64,000 nt of DNA from Basidiobolus meristosporus CBS 931.73 (GCA_002104905.1 MCFE01000250.1:1-64000), one strand, 5' to 3'; positions 23,193 through 34,480 are shown, counted from the first letter of the stretch. Translations and numbers: made by a program. Notes: generated by a model not told the origin, from the letters alone.

Positions 23193-24499
23193 GAAAAAGC
23201 GTAGTATCACTCAAGAAGCACCCAGTCAAGGTAGCAGTGAAAGACCTGGCAGTGATAAAAACCAGCTGCTTTTACAGGAGCCTGTCACAACTACTGTTGA
23301 GAGCTCAAAATAAGCTGAAAAGAAATGTCAAGTTGCCAGAAGAGTGCCAGCAAGGGACAAGCAGGCCATAACAGATGTGTCAGAGCAGAACTTATCCAGG
23401 AGAAAATGTAGTTCTTTACAAGAAGCACTCAGACAACATAGCAGTGAAAGACCTGGCAGTGCTAAAGGAAAAGGTAAAGGGACAAATGTCTACCCAAGCA
23501 TGAGACAGGGAGGCATGCAAAAAAAACTGCAGTTCTTGCCAATTAGCGCCAGAAGCCAGGAACAGAATGAATCCCATCATAGCCAAGAAGAATTACCAAC
23601 AACAAACCAGCTGTTTTCATAAGAGTTGGAAGCGCAGCCAGTTGAGCTACACTCCAGCAAGGTAGATGAGTTTGCTGAACAAGGCAATTTGTTTATCACA
23701 GCCTCCACAGCCTCCATTGTTGACAGAGTGGAGATCCCACTGACAGACAAGGCTAAAATGTTAAGAGCTCAAAAGACTATCACAATGCCTTCAGTGAAGT
23801 TTTGGAACGTTAACAGGCACACCAAGAGGTTGCAGCACTTCTTCAAGAGCAGTGCTCAAGAAAATGCCCTGGAATATTGCAAGGATTTATTGCAAAGACT
23901 TGCAGATGAGGAGCTAGATCTTGCAGTGCTGGCTGAAGACCAGGATGTGTGAGAACCAGTGAATGAACAGTGGCATAAAGCCATTGGGTTTCTGCCAAAG
24001 TCATGGAACCAGAGCATTACAGCAGAAATACTTATTGAGTGGTGGATTTTAATGGAGTTACTTGTTGAGTGTGGGGTTGGGCTTAATGTTAGTGTAGGGT
24101 ATAGAGACTTGTAGAGGTCAATACAGTTGTCAATTGAGGCACAACTGCAGTTTCAATGGAAATATATCAATTTGTACGCATGAAAAGTAAGAGAAATGGT
24201 AGAGTCAGGAAGTAAGGAGTGTGAAAAAGAGGCAATAGCCAAACAATTCACACAAGCATAGGAGGCAATAGAGTGTCTGGGATCAGGAAGTGAGCAAATT
24301 GGCAGGGGCCCAATCAAAAGCCACTTATACATTGTTGTGATGAAAAATTTTGACAAAGTTTTTTGTGAAATCTGGGGTGCAATTATTTTTCAACAGTCTC
24401 TGGACGGTGTTGTGACAAGATCAGTACCTCTTAGTTATGGGACATTAACTTTGTTACGGCCTTTTGACGGGATCATCTCAATGATTTTTCATAGGGCTA

Positions 24500-24861
24500 G
24501 TTGCCTCTTTGATGCTTTGGAATGAGCTGACAAGCTACTTGCTAAAACAGGTGGTGATGATGTTATAACAGCCACTTGCTAGTCTTCAACTGAAGTTACT
24601 GCTTTTGTCACATTCTAATCTGCATCAGCATTATGATCAGCTTGTGGCTCTGCAGATATTCCCAATTGCCTACTTGACTGACAGCCTAACAAGTTGGCAT
24701 TAGTATATTTGGTGGCACACTGTCCACAGGGCCTTTTGGAATGTATTCCTGCTTGCTGCACTGAATTTCAAAGCCAGCTGTTGTCCAACTATTTTTCTGT
24801 AGCTCTCAGCAGTGGGGCCAGTGAGTAAGCCAGTAGACTTTGTTTTATTTTTTGGTGGCAG
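24500..24861 (-). pseudogene. Accessory gene of CACTA copy 2, 5' part
   Basis: The minus-strand sequence matches the first ~115 codons of the accessory gene of copy 1. The start codon position reads CTG (24861-24859) where copy 1 has ATG. It lacks the TAA present at codon 42 of copy 1. It ends at the CTA duplication next to the right terminus of CACTA copy 1 and resumes at 17490. Confidence 0.65.
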
Positions 24862-25083
24862 TTATATTGAAGTAAGTCAAACCAATGGGGAAATGTTGTT
24901 ACATATTCATGTGTATGTGGTACCATAGCTTTATTTATAATGTTTACTATGGAGGGTCCTTGTTGATTCTTACATATGTGAAGGTGCAATGTATCTAATA
25001 CAAGACTGTCTTAAACTCACATGAGTATTGACAAAAAAACTCTCTAATAGTGTTGTGTTAATGAATGTCAAATTGTTTGCCCC

Positions 25084-25095
25084 ATGGATAAGATT
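25084..25095 (+). pseudogene. First four codons of tnp2, CACTA copy 2
   Basis: ATG GAT AAG ATT corresponds to the ATG GAC AAG ACC start of tnp2 in copy 1. A solo LTR (25096-26493) interrupts the gene immediately after codon 4; the reading resumes at 26494 with the zinc-binding region. Confidence 0.6.
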
Positions 25096-26493
25096 TGTTG
25101 TATTGTATTATGATTAGTTTAGGGCTTGTTCTACAATTTAGAGGCTGATTCAGAATATACAACAACTTTCAGTTTGTTAATCCTATATTAGTTTGTTGGC
25201 AGTGTGATATACCAATAGAAGATATAACTTTTACTAACATCCCCAAGCTTAGGCTCAAAACATTCTTTAGACAGTGGTTCTCACTTGTAGAGCAGTGTTC
25301 TGACCTTCTGGTGACTATGGAGCTTATTGACTTTATAGCAACTTTACCTTATTTGGAAGTCACTTTTGCTTCTGCAATGTTGTTTCTTAATAAGTAAGTT
25401 CTGAGCTCCCCTTTAACCTAAAGGGGTGTAGTGTAGAAGTCACTAAAGGGGTCTATAGTCCTAAAGGGGTGTCAAAAGGGGCTTCTTTGGAGTAAAGAGG
25501 CTTCTTACAGTGGTCTCTGAAGTGGACTTTGCACTAAAGGGGTGCCTGAAGGGGCTTCTTTAGAGTAAAGGGGTTTCTTAAGAGTAAAGGGGTGTCTTAA
25601 GAGTAAAGGGGTCTCTTAGAGATGACTTTTCCAACAGAAAAGTGGTAGTTTTCTTGTAGAACTTAGATTGAATTCTTATGAGCTTTGCAGTCTCTTTACT
25701 AATGTAGCAACAATCAAAGTCAGAATACCCAACAGTGCAAGTCATGCAGGGGAAGTCTTATAACCCTTAAACTTGTAATTGTATTGTGGAGGATCTGGAA
25801 AGAAAGGCTCTCCTCTATTTTTCCGCAGGGGAAGTCATACATAAAAGAATCTTGAAGGATCAAAGTTTTTGAACAATTGTGCCAGCTATACACATGATAC
25901 AAAGCAAAAATATATAGTGGCACAGATTGGAGGTAAGCACAGCACCTGTGAAAATATCACATCACTTGGTTGGCTTGTTCAAAAGTTACACATGGTTGAA
26001 GTCACTATAGTAATCCTAGCAATAAAGGCCTAGTAAATATGGTAATTTAAATGTATATTAGTTTTCAGCATAAAAATAATACAATTTTAAAATAATTTGT
26101 TTGAAAAAATGTATTATGTGTACCTTTGTAATAATATAATCATGTTGCCTCTTTTGTGTTATTATGCAGGATAATATGCAAACTAAATTATACAAATCTA
26201 ATCATCAATATCTTGTGTCTGAAGTTAAAAATAAATATAATTTAGGATGGTCCCAAAAAATATTAAATACGGCTTCAAATGAGCTGTATTTTGAAGCATT
26301 TGTTGGGTACTGTGTGTTCTGCATGACATAATTTTCTTGGGTGGTTTGGTTGTCAGGGTCTTGAGCTTTTGCCCTTCAAGCTTCAAATTTCTTGATCTTT
26401 TATTTGTGTACTACAATAGCCAAAGCAAAATAAGGAAATGAATGCCATATTAGGTTGCAATATTGTAGCAGTGAAATTCTTTCCATTACTACA
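25096..26493 (+). repeat. Solo LTR family F inside tnp2 of CACTA copy 2
   Basis: 1398 bases with TG...CA ends (TGTTGTATTG ... CATTACTACA), the inverted counterpart of 21981-23192. The flanks AGATT and (A)GACT are compatible with a decayed 5-bp duplication. It is longer than the other copy mainly through a ~200-base very A/T-rich stretch at about 26045-26265 that the other copy lacks. It has no coding capacity. Confidence 0.7.
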
Positions 26494-27858
26494 GACTAAT
26501 CTGACTTAATGCTGCAAAAGAAGAGTAAACAGACCATGTAGCCATTGTAACAAGCCTCTCAGGCATGAAGCACCCAGACAGCATAGGAATTATTAAAAGG
26601 ATCATGGCCAATATTTTGCCTCCCAGGTGATATTTGGCCATTAACCAGCCTCAACTGTACCAAAAATATCTTGCCAGCCACTCAATACATCCATAATGGC
26701 CCATGGCTGTACATGTCACCTTGCGTAAACTGAGTCAGGTGAACTTCTAACTCCTTCAGGCTCACCCCAGCCTTTTGGATATGGCACAAAGAGTGAAAGC
26801 TCTGAAGAAGCAGGCTCACTGAGGGACTGTTAGCCTATCTTCTCTGGCAACAATACCCTGCATGAGCCTGGCAAAATCTGAATATGCAATTAGACAGCAC
26901 TCATGAAAAAAAGCACCAAAGATACCTTATGGAGTCAATTGAGCCAAGTAGTCCATCTACTTGTGAATGATGTGATATTGTGGCTAGCAAAGTGGCATAT
27001 TTCCACCAATATCAGTAATGGGGGCTTTGGGGATTTACATCTACTCTTTGCCAAAATCATCCCAGGATACAATTCACTAGGTACATGCCAACATATGACC
27101 CAGAGACCATTGTGATACTGGCATATGCTAACATTTGCTTGGCATCTACATCAGAAAGTGCCACCATTGAAAGGTGTCCAACTTGTCAGGAATCCATTAC
27201 CATTGGGGGAAACATTATTCACACTTCAGATATATTCTGGTTATACCCCATCTAAGGATGCTCATGCAGTCCAACAAATATTGTGAACCTGGTAAGTACC
27301 AAACTCAGTATCAATCAAGTGCAAATATGTCTAATATATTCAATGGTCAACATTAAAACATCTAAGAAGCAAGGGCTACTTTGAAGGTATGTATGGTCAT
27401 GCCTTTACCTTGGCACTTGATGGATCCTCTTTAAACAGGTACTCTACCAGTTGATCCTGCTAGCCACTGATTCTCATCAATCTGAATCTGCCACCTATCT
27501 AAAGGTTTCATAGCCAAAATCAGAAGTTAGTCTCACTGGTATCTGGGCCTAAATCACTGCCCAACCTGGATAGCTACCTGTATCCATTGCTGAATAAATA
27601 TTGTATGTGCTCCAGCCAGATAACAGTAAAAGGCCATTATGTCAAAGGACATAGTAATATCTGCATTGGAGATACCCCAGCCATCAGCAAGATAGCTGGC
27701 ATTTCTGGGCACAATAGACAGTATTGCTACTGAATGTGGGAGATACAGGGGATTTACTCTGTAACTCAAACACATAATTGTTACCCAAACACCAACACTA
27801 AGAACATTGTCTTCCTGCTGTGGTAGGGTAAACAGACTTCCTGCAGACATATATATTC
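26494..27858 (+). pseudogene. tnp2 transposase of CACTA copy 2, first part
   Basis: It resumes tnp2 after the LTR insertion, with a Cys/His cluster (CKRRVNRPC...CNKPLRHEA) at 26514-26590. VHLLVNDVILWLAKW follows at about 26950 (this copy lacks the stop that copy 1 has here), then CPTCQESI at about 27175 and the region equal to LALDGF (here LALDGSSLN) at about 27410. It has several stops. The reading is cut at 27858 by copia E. Confidence 0.65.
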
Positions 27859-28207
27859 TGTTGTAAAAAGTCATAATTCCACGTAGATATTCACCTAACT
27901 TAGTCACTTAGATCACTACCTTCAAATCCTAGAGGATACTAACCAAATTCCTTGTTGGGATTTACTTGGAATATTTTCACCAAAATATCAGGTACCCAGA
28001 ACATGAAAATTCTCAAAGTTGTCCAAACAGCCCCAAACTTTGCACACATGTTCTTGGGATTTTTCTTTACTTATTCTCTGTGTTTGTAGCTCCAAGATCA
28101 TTTAAAAGTATAAACACTACTTTTACACTCAATAAGTCATTAAGTGAAAACCACATAATCTACTTGTCCTCCCAATCACTTCCAATATCTAAAAGACTCT
28201 TACAGCA
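27859..28207 (+). repeat. 5' LTR of copia E
   Basis: 349 bases, from TGTTGTAAAAAG to CTTACAGCA, with a TATA-like AAAAGTATAAACAC at about 28104. Confidence 0.88.
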
Positions 28208-28220
28208 GGTAATGAGCCCC
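28208..28220 (+). promoter_or_regulatory. Primer-binding site of copia E, overlapping the gag start codon
   Basis: GGTAATGAGCCCC directly follows the LTR and nearly matches the complement of the initiator tRNA-Met anticodon arm (GGTTATGAGCCC), as in half-tRNA priming known for Drosophila copia. The ATG inside it (28212-28214), which pairs with the CAT anticodon, is also the first in-frame ATG of gag. Confidence 0.6.
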
Positions 28221-28976
28221 AAGCTGTCACTCTCTGCAGTATCTACCACTGCTGTTACTGGAAAGTTTCCCTCTGCTGACAAGCTGGATGGATCTAACTA
28301 CCAAGTATGGAAGGTGAAGATGAAGATGCTGCTACAAGAAAGAGGCCTTTGGGATATTGTCATGGCGGAAGAATTCCCTCCTAAAAACATGGGAGAGGAA
28401 GCCTTAAAGTACCAGAAGAAGGAACAAAGTGCCTTTAATTGCATTTGCCTTAATGTCAAGGACAAATTGCTAGTTCAATGCTCAAGAGCAAAAACGGCAA
28501 AGAATGCCTGGAAGGTATTAGAAGACACCTACCAGTCACGCTCAGCTGCTAAGAAAATGTATCCAAGACAAAAATTCTTTACTATCAAGATGCTGCCAGG
28601 AGAAGAAATGCAAAATCTAATTAACAGAAGTATTTTACTGGTAGATGAAATGGAATCTGTGGGCATACCAAATACTGATGAGGATGTAATAGTTACTATC
28701 CTGAATAGCCCAACAGATAGGTTTCATGGCCTTGTATCAGCCCTAGAGTCCAGAACTGAATATTTGCTCTTAAATTACATATATGGAAGGCTCCTGGATG
28801 AAGAATTAAGAAAATCAAGTGCCAATAAGAAGGAAGAAGAAAATGCTTTAATAAGCAATGATAACCAACAAAGGAGGTACCCCAGACCTTTTAAAGGTAA
28901 TAGCAACCTGTTTTGCAACTACTGCAAAAGGAAAGGACACACATCAGACTACTGCAAAAGGAAAGGACTCACATGA
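28212..28976 (+). pseudogene. Gag of copia E (UBN2-type with zinc knuckle)
   Basis: 254 codons from the ATG in the primer-binding site to a TGA at 28974. The start MSPKLSLSAV is followed by the gag signature KLDGSNYQVWKVKMKMLL, the UBN2 region, and a CCHC zinc knuckle (CNYCKRKGHTSDYC) at about 28915-28956. The frame is open across the whole gag, so this part may still be expressed, but the rest of the polyprotein is separated by stops. The open frame also extends upstream into the LTR without an ATG close to the boundary. Confidence 0.8.
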
Positions 28977-29097
28977 GGCCAGTGCTTCAAGAGGAGATAG
29001 TTGGCAGGAAAAGTCTGAATTTGGAAATGCTGCAACAACTGAAGATAGACTAATCATATTTGCACTAAATATGGCCACAAATAAGAATTCTCAGATG

Positions 29098-30508
29098 TAG
29101 TATATTGACTCTGGAGCATCTCAACACTTTACACACCAAAAAGAAATTTTTACCAAATATCAAGAAATTCCAATCAAGAAGGTTTTCATGGGTGACAATA
29201 GAACACTTGATGCATTGGGAGAAGGAACTATCCAGGTAAGCATAAGAAGCAGTGAAGGGAGCCATACACTGACCTTTAAAGAAGTACTCTATGTACCAGA
29301 AATAGCCAAGAACCTACCATCTGTAAGCAAGGCCACAGCAGAAGGACTTGGTTTAAGCTTTGACAACTCTGGATGCAAGATCACTGATCAAAATGGTGCC
29401 CATGTTGCTTTGGGTATTTAAGATCAGAGTCTATATAAGTTGACTTATATTCCATCATATCTGGAAGCCAATATAAGTAACTTCAACAAAGAAACACCAA
29501 TGCTTTGGCACAGGAGATTTGCACACATCAATTTTAATTATTTGCACAAAATGATTAAAGATCAACTAATTCCCAGAGTAAAAATTGATCCCCCAGCTAA
29601 TTTGAAGCACTGTGAAGCCTGCACATATGTGAAACAAGCCAGACAACTGTTCAAGAGCTCCAGGTTAATCAAAATGAAGTATTTAATCACTTTTATTGAT
29701 GATTATACAAGAAGCAAGTAGGTTTACTTCCTGGAGAGAAAGGAAGAAGCTCTGACTAAATTCAGGGAGTTCAAAGCCATGGTGGAGAGAGAAACTGGTG
29801 AAAAAATCAACAAAATAAGCTCTGACAATGGTAGAGAATAAACCTCAAAATACTTCATCCACATCTGCAAAATTCATGGGATAAAGTAAGAGACTACTGT
29901 ACCATACTGCCCACAGCAAAATAGAGTAGCAGAGCATGCCAACAGATCAATAATTGATATGGCAAGATCTATGAGCATGATCAAAAACTATCCTCTGACT
30001 TTTGGGCGGAATCAGTTGCCATAGCTGTATAATTTAAAAATAGAGGTTGTAACAGAATACTTTGAGATTCTACTCCATTTGAAGCATGGTATGGACACAG
30101 ACCAAGTGCAGAGCATCTAAGAATATTTGGGTGTAGAGCATATGCCAAGAAACTGCCTGGAAATCAGTCAAAATTTGAGCCAAAAAATGTAAAGACATAT
30201 TTTTGGGCTACTGCAGTGAGAGTAAAGCATACAGACTCTTCAATACCAAAGCAAAGAAGCTAATCAAGTCCAGGGATGTGTTGTTGGATGAAAATTCAAA
30301 ATTTGCACCAAAAATGAAATCAAGTAATGACAACAATCCCATCTCAAGTCCACCAATTATCAGGATTGAATCAGAGCAAAACAATGAAAGTTTTCTCACT
30401 CCAGAGGACTCTAAAACCGTGGTTTTGCCTGAAACAGTGCCCAGGAATATCCCAGAAGTGATCATTTCCAGTATCAAATGCCCAGAGATTCAATTGAACA
30501 AGATATAG
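29098..30508 (+). pseudogene. Protease and integrase of copia E
   Basis: After a TAG at 29098 the protease reads YIDSGASQHFT (intact D-S-G) and, in 29188-29421, the flap and YVPEIAKNLPSVS landmark. A TAA at 29419 precedes the pre-integrase domain (WHRRFAHINFNYLHK ... CEACTYVKQAR, 29500-29650). The integrase core (FIDDYTRSK at 29690; third-acid region QQNRVAEHANRS at about 29920) contains stops at 29718, 29840 and 29889. The C-terminal part lies in 30203-30508. Confidence 0.75.
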
Positions 30509-30559
30509 CCCAAATAACTGTATCAATGAGGTTACAAACTTAGCTATGCCTATTAAGTT

Positions 30560-32077
30560 CATATTGATGAACCCCAGACTGTAAAAGAGGCCCTAAATAG
30601 CTCTCAGACAAAGTTTGGGAGATCTGCAATGACTGAGGAATATCAGGCCCTGATGGAAAATCAAACTGGGGACTTGGTCAAGTTACCAATCAACAAAAAA
30701 TCAATTGCATGCAGATGGGGCTTCAGGACAAAATACAAGGCTGATGGTACAATTGAAAGATACAAAGCAAGACTTGTGGCCAAAAAATACTCTCAACAAA
30801 AGGACTTGACTTTACCAGGACCTTTGCACAAGTAGCCAAGTTTAATTCCATCAGATTAGTATTAGCTATTGCAGCCAAATATAAGTTTTTTATGCATCAA
30901 ATGAATGCAAAAGCTGCATTTTTGAATGGAGAGCATGATAAAAACATATATATTGACCAGCCTGATTGGCTTGTTGACTAAGATAACCCCCATTTGGTCT
31001 GCAGGCTTAAAGGTCTCTATATGGTCTCAAATATTCACCAAGAGCCTGGAATTGCAAGATAGATTCTTATTTGGAATCTTTGAGTTTCAAATGGAGTAAT
31101 GCTGACAATAGTATATACTATAAGCCAGATAGAGCAAATTTAGATCTATTAGCTCTATATGTGGATGACCTTGTTATAGCCAGCAATAACCTAGAAGCAT
31201 TGGAAGAGACTATATTCAGCCTTTCTAAGAAGTGCAAGATGTCCAATCTAGGAGAGCTCAGTTACTACTTAGGGATTACATTCTCCATAGACAGAAGTAC
31301 CCAGACTATTACCCTAAGCCAATCCAAGTATACTAGAGATGTATTAAAGATGTACAAAATGGATGACTGTAAACCAGCAGCTACCGCAATGGAGCCAAAC
31401 CTTAACTTGGTCAAGACTCAACCAAATCAAGAGAGCTTGGTGCCCTCTGAAAGCCCTGAGTTTCCTTATCAATCAATAATTGACAGTCTGATGTAAATCA
31501 TAAATGGAACATTTCCAGATATCTTATATTCAATGGGAGCTGTGAGCCAACATAATCAGAACTATGGATCTGATCATATTGCAGCAGTTAAGCGGATTTT
31601 TAGATACCTAAAAGGAACTGCTGATATCTGCTTACAATACACTTATAAGGATTCAGAACAAGATCTTGTGGGATACTCTGACTCTGATTGGGGACAAACT
31701 TTGGAAGATAGAGGATCCACTACATGATATACCTTCTTTACTGTAGGGGAGCAATTTTGTGGAAATCAAGAAAGCAACCAACCATAGCACTTTCTACCAC
31801 AGAGGCAGAGCATATGGCAACCTCTGAAGCAACAAAGGAAGTAATGTGGTTAAGGAACCTTTTTACAGATTTAAGCCTATGTCAAAAAAAGCCTATTACT
31901 TTATTTCAAGATAATCCAGAGTGCATACAATTAGGTAGAAATCCAACTTTTCATGCTAGAACTAAGCACATAGATAAAAGACATCATTTCATAGGTGAGG
32001 CTATAGAGAATAGCGCAGTTAGCTTAGCTCCCTGTCCTACAGATGAATGCTTGCAGACATATTTATCAAGCCATTAG
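30560..32077 (+). pseudogene. Reverse transcriptase and RNase H of copia E
   Basis: Segments: 30629-30835 (CRWGFRTKYKADG, KARLVAKKYSQ); 31071-31496 with the catalytic box LYVDDLVIAS at about 31158; 31533-31727 (DSDWGQTLEDRGSTT); and 31724-32077 (ALSTTEAEHMATS ... HIDKRHHFI). Frame breaks lie at about 30820, 31495 and 31725. The catalytic residues of both domains are present, so decay is by stops and indels rather than by active-site changes. Confidence 0.8.
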
Positions 32078-32147
32078 CTAGAGACAAATTTGAATATCTT
32101 AGGTCAAAATTAGGACTAGTCAGTATGAACATTTGGCTGAGTGGAAG

Positions 32148-32492
32148 TGTTGCAAAAGTTTGTAATTCCACCTAAATATTCACCTAACATAGTCATATCA
32201 TTATCTTCAAATCCAAAAGGATACTGTCCAAATTCTTTGTTGGGATTTACTTAGAATATTTTCAGCCAAATATCAGGTACCCAGCACATGAAAATTCTCA
32301 TAGCTATCTAAACAGACCCAAACTTTGCGCACATGATCTTAGGACCTTCCTTAACCTATTCCATGTGCTTGTAATGTCAAGACTATGTAAAAGTATAAAT
32401 ACCACTTTTACATTCAATAGATCATTAAGTGAAAACCACATAATCTATGTGTCCTCCCAATCACCTCCAATATCTCCAAGACTCTTATAACA
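32148..32492 (+). repeat. 3' LTR of copia E
   Basis: 345 bases, from TGTTGCAAAAG to CTTATAACA, with TATA-like AAAAGTATAAATAC. It differs at many sites from the 5' LTR, so the insertion is not recent. Confidence 0.88.
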
Positions 32493-32497
32493 TATTC

Positions 32498-33115
32498 ATA
32501 TAGCTATTATGATGCACTTGTCCATATCTTATCTTATCAGTATAGTTCCATTCTTCTTTTGCTCTTATTCTTAGTATTATCTTCTCATGATGCTTACATT
32601 GATTAGTTATTAGCATTAGCTATCCCAGATGTTATTCAGCTTTGTGATAAGTATATGTACTCACATTAGGCAAGTACTTGTGTCAGTACCTGTGACACAT
32701 GACCTAAGTCTGGGTTACCATCTCTGCCATTTCAGTACCAAATATAATATCTCTATGTTGCACAGGTTTCAGACTACTGATCCCTGACTGGTTGGATGTG
32801 CTGTGCCTTTTAGAACCTTCCAGGACCTTCTTGGAGTATTTTTAGCTCATAGTGATGCCATCAAGAGCTCCACTGATGCCTGGAATTTTCTAGAACCTTG
32901 TCATTAGTAATCACTTGGCAATCTGGAAAGATATCTAATGGAAGTCAATCCCTCATCAATAAATCATTCCTTCTAGCAGTAACACTTGTCCCTTATTGAT
33001 TAGCAGTCAATCACTCTACCTGCCTTTAACAGTTATATCTCAGACCTGCCATTAAGGGGCTTTTCAGGGTAGTGCACAAGACACACCAAGGCCTTTGGAG
33101 ACACTTGGAGCACCT
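32498..33115 (+). repeat. LTR-D-like fragment within CACTA copy 2
   Basis: Non-coding sequence whose stretch 32640-33060 (GTTTCAGACTACTGATCCCTG, TTGGATGTGCTGTGCC, TAGTAATCACTTGG) matches the minus-strand reading of 11190-10790. It lies between the copia E duplication and the resumption of the tnp2 reading at about 33116. Precise ends and a target duplication could not be set. Confidence 0.5.
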
Positions 33116-34480
33116 AAGAAGCTAGAGAAGCAGGAGCTTTTACCATAGTGACATATTGACAAAGACATCAGCAGTTTAGACCCAGTGGTTATTGCACCCA
33201 TTGCTTTTCAACAATATTCCTATACTGATGAACAAGTTTTACATGAGGCATTTCAAGCTCAATGTGCCCTTTGAGATAACGGAGAAACTTGAAAGAATTG
33301 ACAAGATATTACAGCATATCTGCTACTCTAAGTACTTCTCATGGGCTCCAATCAATATATATATCTGCATATGCAACAATACAAGCACAAGGTCCGGATG
33401 ATCTGGATATGTATTTATTCAAGTGGCCTTCTGAAGCCATATCTACCAAGAGTAAATTGGAGGCATTGGGAGTCATATGTGACATAGTAGGATTATTTAT
33501 CCAAAAGCATATTGCCAATGCTCACTTTATACATCCACAGCTTTTGTGCTAGGAGTCTGTGACAGGATATGAGTGGCTATACCACAGGCATAAAGCTGAA
33601 CTAGAAGATTTTGGCTGCTAATGTATCCATTCTCTACTCCATCTTGCTTGCTGTGTTAAGAATAATGGGCCTTGCTTCACCACTTAGGAGTTTCCTTTGA
33701 AGCAAATGGGGGGGAGATAGGAAGACAAGTCAAGTCACAGGTACAACTATATCCCAATCTCATCAAGGATATTGCCTTCAAGTATGTTATGAATATGATG
33801 AGTTGGCAGATGGAGAACAGCCAGGGCAAGTTGGAAAATACTGAAGACATATTTGCACATGGAGTCACCTATGCCTTTGATATTAAGAAGCTAAGCAGCC
33901 TCCATGTGTGGTTAATCAGTTGAGTAATGAAAAGTTAGTTTGGGTACAACAAGCAACTAATTTCTATTGGGAAAACTCTACTAAGGAATGCCAGATTTCA
34001 CTTGGTCACCAGCCAATATCTTCATCATTCAATGTTGAATTTACTCAAGCAAGAGCCAGAGCATGCCTATAAGGGGGACTGGAATCCAGCAGGGAGAAGG
34101 AACAGATTGGCTAAATACCAAAAAGTTCTTTATGGATATCAAGTAAGTATGCCAGAAGAGGTGTAAACTAAGCATATGTTGGCAAGATGTATATGTTACC
34201 AGCAGTATAAGGTACATGGCAACTTTGCATGCATCACACTAAAAAGCCGTAAAGTTGAGGTGATAGAAGTATGTCAATTGTGGCAGGTGTGTGTGTATGT
34301 GTAGGTTAGTGAGAAGGAGGCCATAGTTTTCTTGATTTGAACTATATGTGAAATACCCAAGGTAGTAGTGGGTAAGCAAATAAAGAGGGTGATTCTACAG
34401 TTGAATATATGAACTGTGCAAGGGGAGGTAGAAAAAGTATATAGCATTTGGTAAATTGGTATGGTAGCATTATACAAAAC
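33116..34480 (+). pseudogene. tnp2 transposase of CACTA copy 2, second part
   Basis: It continues tnp2 with LLFNNIPILMNKFYMRHFKLNVPFEI at about 33192 (the counterpart of 19165-19090 in copy 1), the KIQNAHF-like helical part to about 33550, and the C-terminal region to about 34480. Each open stretch is interrupted by stops. Together with 26494-27858 it covers the whole transposase. Confidence 0.65.

Larger units (their letters stand above)
20880..24060 (+). pseudogene. CACTA accessory protein of unknown function, copy 1
   Basis: I do not recognise this protein. It starts at the ATG at 20880 (M-P-P-K-N-K, lysine-rich), is serine/glutamine-rich for about 150 residues, has a likely coiled-coil stretch, and ends in a more conserved C-terminal part (TMPSVKFWNVNRHTKRL ... 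LAEDQDV). In-frame stops occur at about 21003 (TAA), 21333 and 23950. A solo LTR interrupts it at 21981-23192. Directly around that insertion the coding sequence holds two tandem, diverged copies of a ~64-residue unit rich in charged residues (QEP..., DKQA..., LSRK..., ERPGS). Position and pairing with tnp2 suggest a role like TnpA (DNA-binding partner of the transposase), but that is inference. Homologues in the window lie at 15880-17490 with 24500-24861, and at 41054-42255. Confidence 0.55.
17491..24496. mobile_element. EnSpm/CACTA-like transposon copy 1, with TIRs and CTA target duplication
   Basis: A 7.0-kb element bounded by the perfect 13-base inverted repeat CCCTATGAAAAAT (17491-17503 and, inverted, 24484-24496). 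The 3-bp duplication CTA lies at 17488-17490 and 24497-24499; 3-bp duplications are typical of CACTA elements. The flanks join into an uninterrupted reading of the accessory gene of copy 2, which is also present intact in copy 1 itself at 21220-21280, so the empty site is known. Inside are a tnp2 gene (minus), a ~220-bp divergent promoter region and an accessory gene (plus), the latter carrying a solo LTR (21981-23192). The coding genes have a few stops, so it is a recently decayed element. Confidence 0.85.
27859..32492 (+). mobile_element. Copia-type LTR retrotransposon E (family 2) with TATTC target duplication
   Basis: A complete-span 4.6-kb element: 5' LTR 27859-28207, primer-binding site 28208-28220, gag 28212-28976, protease about 29100-29420, integrase about 29440-30510, reverse transcriptase about 30560-31500, RNase H about 31530-32077, and 3' LTR 32148-32492. 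It is flanked by a perfect 5-bp duplication TATTC (27854-27858 and 32493-32497). It lies within tnp2 of CACTA copy 2. Stops and frameshifts break pol, so it is defective. Solo and partial relatives are at 16977-17236 and 42570-43257. Confidence 0.93.
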
